Source: Anaerolineae bacterium
Lineage (GTDB): Bacteria > Chloroflexota > Anaerolineae > Promineifilales > Promineifilaceae
Assembly (NCBI GenBank): GCA_030425205.1
Contig: JAUIAP010000008.1
Span: 124,001 to 188,000, forward strand
Length of the DNA stretch: 64,000 nt
Direction: 5' to 3'
Positions 60,529 through 64,000 of this stretch are shown piece after piece (the first letter of the stretch is position 1; the number at the start of each line of letters is the position of its first letter). Below the pieces are notes generated by a model. That model saw nothing but the letters and a program-made list of their open reading frames with translations, had not been told where the DNA came from and ran no database searches. A program made the position numbers and the translations under genes.

Positions 60529-63500
60529 ATGACATTCAAACGATTGTTGATCCTTATGTTGATCAGTGGTGTTGTCATGCTTGCAGGTTCGCAAGTATAT
60601 GCCGCACCACCCGCTGTTGAGCAATCCGATTTGCTCAACTCATCCACACTATCTGTCGCGCAATACGACATCCTCGATAGTGCCTTGCTTTCTCCGCTCC
60701 TTTCTGTCAATGCACAAACAAATAGCAGACAAGCAGCGGCCTCCTGTACCGACCCGTTCAATTTTGACCCCAACTTCCTCGAAGCGTGCAAATGTGATCA
60801 CAAACCTGACTCATTGACGATGCGCTATCTGGGCAATGGGCCAGTCAACATCAGAGCCAACAACTATAGTGGCGGCACATTTAACAACGTCAACACAGGA
60901 GATTTAATCGTTATCACCGATGGTGGCGACGACTTTGACTCAAATACAAAATTCTATATCAACGGCAGTGCGGCCGAAGAGATTCACACCTCCTGCTCGG
61001 CACCGCTTTTTCCCGGTCGTCTCTCCAATAAAATCGGTGACGACAAGCAGGATCAAACGGGCGAGCTATTTGAAGTTGTCACCTACAGCAGCAATGGGCA
61101 AAACCCACAACAGATCGGCTATAAGGGATCATGTACCTTGAGCGATTTGGGCGACCGTGTCTTCCAAGATACGGATGAGTCTGGTTTGCCAGATGGTAGC
61201 GGCGAGGCAGGCATTCCCAACGTAACGGTCGAGCTGTTTGGTGGTAGCTGTGCGCTAGATGGCAGTTTATATCCATCAAGCGAGCGCATCGACGAAACGA
61301 CAACCGACAACAACGGTAACTACAGCTTCCCCAACTTGATGCCCGGTAAATACTGTGTGCAGGTCAACAACAATACGGTTCCCGTCAATGTCGCCTCGAC
61401 CACACCAAATCCGCTAAGCGCAGCCATCAATCGAACAGATCAAAATCAATGTGATTTTGGCTATAACGATACAAATGAGGCGGCGGTTGTGGTTGAAAAA
61501 GATCAGGTCACGAGCGATCCAATCCAGTCGGGTCAACAGGTTGTCTATCGCATCACCGTCCGCAATACGGGCGACTCGACGTTGACCAACGTGCCGCTCA
61601 AAGATCTCTATGACGCAAGTAAGCTGCAATTTATCAGCGCGACCGTCTTCCCCAGCAGCACAACGGGTGGGGTCATCACATGGGACGACATCACGACAGG
61701 CGTGGGTGACATCACACCAAACGGCAGCGCGTCTATCGACGTGACCTTCACCGCGCTCGCCTCGACCAGCGGAACCCGCGCACCCGCGCAATCGCTGTCC
61801 GACGCAGCCCTGTTAACTCCCCTGCTGCTCAATGCAGGATTGCCAAGCGCAAGCACCCGCGCTGCCAATGCTGCGAGTTGTACCGCTCCCTTCAACTTTA
61901 ATGCCGACGCCCTCGAAGAATGTGAATGTGATGATCGACCCGATTCGCTGACGATGCGCTATTTGGGCAATGGTCCCGTCAACATCAAGGCGGGCAAAGA
62001 TGCGAACAATCCCTATGCGGGTGGCACATTCAACAACGTCAACACGGGCGATGTGATTGTCATCACCGATGGTGGAGACGAATTTGAGTCGAACACAAAG
62101 TTCTTTATCAACAACAGCGCGGCTGAAGAGATTCATACCTCCTGCTCCGCCTCACTCTTCCCCGGTCGCTTGTCGAACACGATTGGTTCCGACAAACAAG
62201 ACCAAACGGGAACGCTATTTGAAGTAGTCACCTACAGCAGCAATGGGCAAACGCCTACCCAAATCGGCTTTAAGGGTTCATGTACCCTAAGCGACATTGG
62301 GAATCGTGTTTTCCAAGATTTGGACGGATCAGGCTTGCCAGACGGTGGCAACGAACCCGGCTTGTCAAACGTGCAGGTCGAGCTTTACGGCGGTAGCTGC
62401 CCGATGAACGGCACGCTTCCCAGCAGCGCACGCATCGGCACGACCACAACCGATGGCAACGGAAACTACAGCTTCCCCAATCAAATGCCGGGTAAGTACT
62501 GCGTCGCCGTCAACGATAGCAGCGTGCCTTCCCTTTACGATGCCAACACCTCCAATCCGGTCAACGCCGCGCTTAATCAAAATGGTGGCGACCAGAATCA
62601 GTGCGACTTCGGCTATGGCTTTGCTGGCACTGGACAGATCGGTGATACCGTTTTCTATGACAACAATGGCAACGGCAACCAAGAGGCAAACGACCAGCCA
62701 TTGAGCGGTGTGCCTGTCAGCTTGTTCCAAGGGACATGTGCGAATCCGAGCAATGCCCCATTGCGTAGTGCAGAGACAAACAGCAATGGTAAATATCTGT
62801 TTGACCAACTGCCCGCCGGCAATTTCTGTGTCGTCGTCAGTCCGCCAGCCGGCTTGTCTGGCACGACCCAAGAGCCGCGCAACGTCAACTTGTCGGACGG
62901 CGAAAGCGATTTGACCAACGACTTTGGCTATCGTGCGCAGGAGACGGGCAAGACGTGTGACTATGCGGTGGTCAGCGGCGCAACAGACAGCGTCGGCGAC
63001 GTGGCTCCAACGGCATCCGACTCCGCCTGTACCCCTATCGAGGGTGGGCCACAACTGTTTACGCTCGGGGATCGCGTCTTCAATGATCTCGACCGTGATG
63101 GGATTCAAGATGGCAACGAGAATGGCGTCAGCGGCGTGACTGTTGAGCTGTTTGATAATGCCAACTGTGCTGGCAGCGCGATTGCAAACCAAGCGACCAA
63201 CAGCAGTGGCCTCTACAGCTTTACCGACCAGCCCGCAGGAACCTATTGCGTCAAATTTAGCAACATTCCAAGTGGATTTGTCGTTTCACCTGCCAATCAA
63301 GGGTTGAACGATTCGGCCGATTCTGATGGCATCGACATCGGCGGCCAGATGGCGCAAATCCCCAACATTACGCTCAATGCGGATGACCCCACCAACGACT
63401 TAGGCATCAACCAACCGGCACAGCAGAATTTCAGCTTGGGCGACCGCGTCTTTAACGATACCGACCAAGACGGCATTCAAGACAACGGTGAAAGTGGTGT

Positions 63501-64000
63501 CAACGGCGTGTTGGTTGAGCTGTTTGGCAACGCCAACTGTACCGGTTCCGCGATTGCCAACCGCACGACAGACAGCAGTGGCAACTACAACTTTGCCAAT
63601 CAGCCAGCGGGGACGTACTGCGTCAAATTTAGCAACATTCCAGCGGGATTTGTTGTTAGCCCTGCGAATCAAGGTGGCAATGATGCAACGGACAGCGACG
63701 GCATCGACGTCGGCGGCCAGATGGCGCAAATCCCCAACATCACGCTTAATGCGAATGACCCCACCAACGATTTAGGCATCTACTCACCCCAAACGGGTGG
63801 CGGCTCCATCGACATCGAGCTTTACAAAAACGCCTCCGTCGAAACAGCCACGATCGGCGAACACTTCAACTTCTCAGTGACGCTTTTCAATCGCGGCCCA
63901 GACCCTGCAACGGGTGTCAACGTGCGCGACTTGATTCCAAGCTGTGTCGAGCTGATTCAGGCCTATCCGGGTCAGGGCAGCTACAGTGGTGACATCTGGA
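60529..64000 (+). CDS. Repetitive surface adhesin with SdrD-B and DUF11 domains (3' end outside window)
   Basis: The frame is open from ATG 60529 (AAGGGAG upstream) to the window edge, 1,157 residues so far. A signal peptide (1-26, ending VYAA) comes first. A module of about 130 residues follows (from SCTDPFNF through GGTFNNVNTGD to SSNGQNPQQIG), then an SdrD-B domain (LGDRVFQDTDESGLPD) and a DUF11-like domain. The module is then repeated 378 codons later (from Cys codon 60745 to 61879) with its SdrD-B domain. Three more SdrD-B units come next (starting near QIGDTVFYDNNG, LGDRVFNDLDRDG, LGDRVFNDTDQDG) and a DUF11 domain begins at the edge. Calcium-binding Asp/Asn loops recur. It is probably a surface-displayed stalk protein; the anchor must lie beyond the window. 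Confidence 0.9.
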   Translation, partial: MTFKRLLILMLISGVVMLAGSQVYAAPPAVEQSDLLNSSTLSVAQYDILDSALLSPLLSVNAQTNSRQAAASCTDPFNFDPNFLEACKCDHKPDSLTMRYLGNGPVNIRANNYSGGTFNNVNTGDLIVITDGGDDFDSNTKFYINGSAAEEIHTSCSAPLFPGRLSNKIGDDKQDQTGELFEVVTYSSNGQNPQQIGYKGSCTLSDLGDRVFQDTDESGLPDGSGEAGIPNVTVELFGGSCALDGSLYPSSERIDETTTDNNGNYSFPNLMPGKYCVQVNNNTVPVNVASTTPNPLSAAINRTDQNQCDFGYNDTNEAAVVVEKDQVTSDPIQSGQQVVYRITVRNTGDSTLTNVPLKDLYDASKLQFISATVFPSSTTGGVITWDDITTGVGDITPNGSASIDVTFTALASTSGTRAPAQSLSDAALLTPLLLNAGLPSASTRAANAASCTAPFNFNADALEECECDDRPDSLTMRYLGNGPVNIKAGKDANNPYAGGTFNNVNTGDVIVITDGGDEFESNTKFFINNSAAEEIHTSCSASLFPGRLSNTIGSDKQDQTGTLFEVVTYSSNGQTPTQIGFKGSCTLSDIGNRVFQDLDGSGLPDGGNEPGLSNVQVELYGGSCPMNGTLPSSARIGTTTTDGNGNYSFPNQMPGKYCVAVNDSSVPSLYDANTSNPVNAALNQNGGDQNQCDFGYGFAGTGQIGDTVFYDNNGNGNQEANDQPLSGVPVSLFQGTCANPSNAPLRSAETNSNGKYLFDQLPAGNFCVVVSPPAGLSGTTQEPRNVNLSDGESDLTNDFGYRAQETGKTCDYAVVSGATDSVGDVAPTASDSACTPIEGGPQLFTLGDRVFNDLDRDGIQDGNENGVSGVTVELFDNANCAGSAIANQATNSSGLYSFTDQPAGTYCVKFSNIPSGFVVSPANQGLNDSADSDGIDIGGQMAQIPNITLNADDPTNDLGINQPAQQNFSLGDRVFNDTDQDGIQDNGESGVNGVLVELFGNANCTGSAIANRTTDSSGNYNFANQPAGTYCVKFSNIPAGFVVSPANQGGNDATDSDGIDVGGQMAQIPNITLNANDPTNDLGIYSPQTGGGSIDIELYKNASVETATIGEHFNFSVTLFNRGPDPATGVNVRDLIPSCVELIQAYPGQGSYSGDIW

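Larger units (their letters stand above)
120..63320. repeat. Highly iterated palindrome TCGGCCGA (about 77 copies)
   Basis: Copies found by eye start at 120, 729, 831, 3446, 3867, 4378, 4624, 6188, 7085, 7442, 7810, 8317, 9183, 9408, 9727, 11261, 11312, 13171, 13329, 13540, 14721, 15064, 16039, 16981, 19684, 20433, 21032, 23125, 24571, 24727, 26171, 27071, 27089, 29259, 29449, 35660, 36074, 37039, 37199, 38041, 38518, 38545, 39133, 40666, 40881, 41292, 42441, 42693, 44673, 45603, 46935, 47867, 48840, 49622, 49760, 49904, 50276, 50966, 51644, 51940, 52094, 52216, 52478, 53004, 53451, 54406, 54982, 55267, 55773, 56068, 56647, 57091, 57724, 58180, 58851, 59082 and 63313. Most are flanked by A or T. 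About one would be expected by chance. In genes about 54 read Ser-Ala-Asp/Glu, 13 x-Gly-Arg and 7 Arg-Pro; three are intergenic. Confidence 0.9.

Noticed and set aside
62365-63192. Long minus-strand open frame opposite the adhesin
   Set aside because: It mirrors the repetitive SdrD-B coding sequence, whose plus-strand frame is continuous with signal peptide and domains.
1-64000. tRNA or rRNA genes
   Set aside because: No T-loop GGTTCGAATCC-type sequence with matching acceptor arms and no rRNA-like stretch was found between genes.

Overview
The window looks like a chromosomal segment of a member of the Chloroflexota (Anaerolineae/Caldilineae/Ardenticatenia-like). This assignment is an inference. 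It rests on gene content: TPR-CHAT proteins, BTAD/NB-ARC/TPR regulators, HTTM and DUF2071 proteins, and very large secreted proteins with Thr/Pro linkers and SdrD-B, DUF11 or GEVED modules. C-terminal hydrophobic segments followed by a few basic residues suit a single-membrane envelope. No rRNA, tRNA, CRISPR array, integrase or transposase was seen. The DNA is moderately GC-rich. The octanucleotide palindrome TCGGCCGA is scattered about 77 times across genes in all three reading frames and is the most striking sequence-level signal.

Layout. 1-2110: end of an unknown gene, a small anchored protein, a convergent membrane protein, then a repeat-filled gap. 2218-8964: a protease locus with a divergent subtilase, then ECF sigma factor, small partner protein, TPR-CHAT (caspase-like) protein and a second subtilase. 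9057-9916: a frameshifted metallo-beta-lactamase-fold gene. 10151-14190: MarR plus a heterodimeric ABC exporter. 14199-19775: a 1,858-residue secreted protein with two SGNH hydrolase modules. 20239-24055: AraC regulator, DoxX, and a sugar isomerase/oxidoreductase pair. 24069-24497: a repeat block. 24501-28006: amino-nitrogen metabolism (glutamine-amidotransferase-like hydrolase, class III aminotransferase, alanine dehydrogenase). 28115-30612: DUF2071, and an RHH regulator plus double GNAT behind a perfect hairpin. 30712-35916: three tightly packed genes for exported proteins, including a tail-collar-like protein. 36445-43764: a BTAD/NB-ARC regulator, a three-propeller lipoprotein, and an SRPBCC protein. 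44090-52899: fungalysin-type metallopeptidase, App1-like phosphatase, nitroreductase, DinB, and a haem-motif propeller protein. 53176-59801: GT-C glycosyltransferase, HTTM protein, second BTAD/NB-ARC regulator. 59802-60528: repeats and an empty leader. 60529 to the right edge: a repetitive SdrD-B/DUF11 adhesin that runs off the window.

Functional themes are surface and extracellular proteins (about half the coding DNA), proteolysis-linked signalling, and amino acid, polyamine and sugar catabolism. The candidates for something new are: (i) the highly iterated palindrome; (ii) the sigma/partner/CHAT/subtilase locus, with a duplicated octapeptide in the subtilase pro-region; (iii) the exported three-gene operon at 30712-35916, which lies inside the longest palindrome-free stretch; (iv) a hairpin that would hide the ribosome binding site of the RHH gene; and (v) a 114-bp MITE-like repeat with compensatory stem changes.
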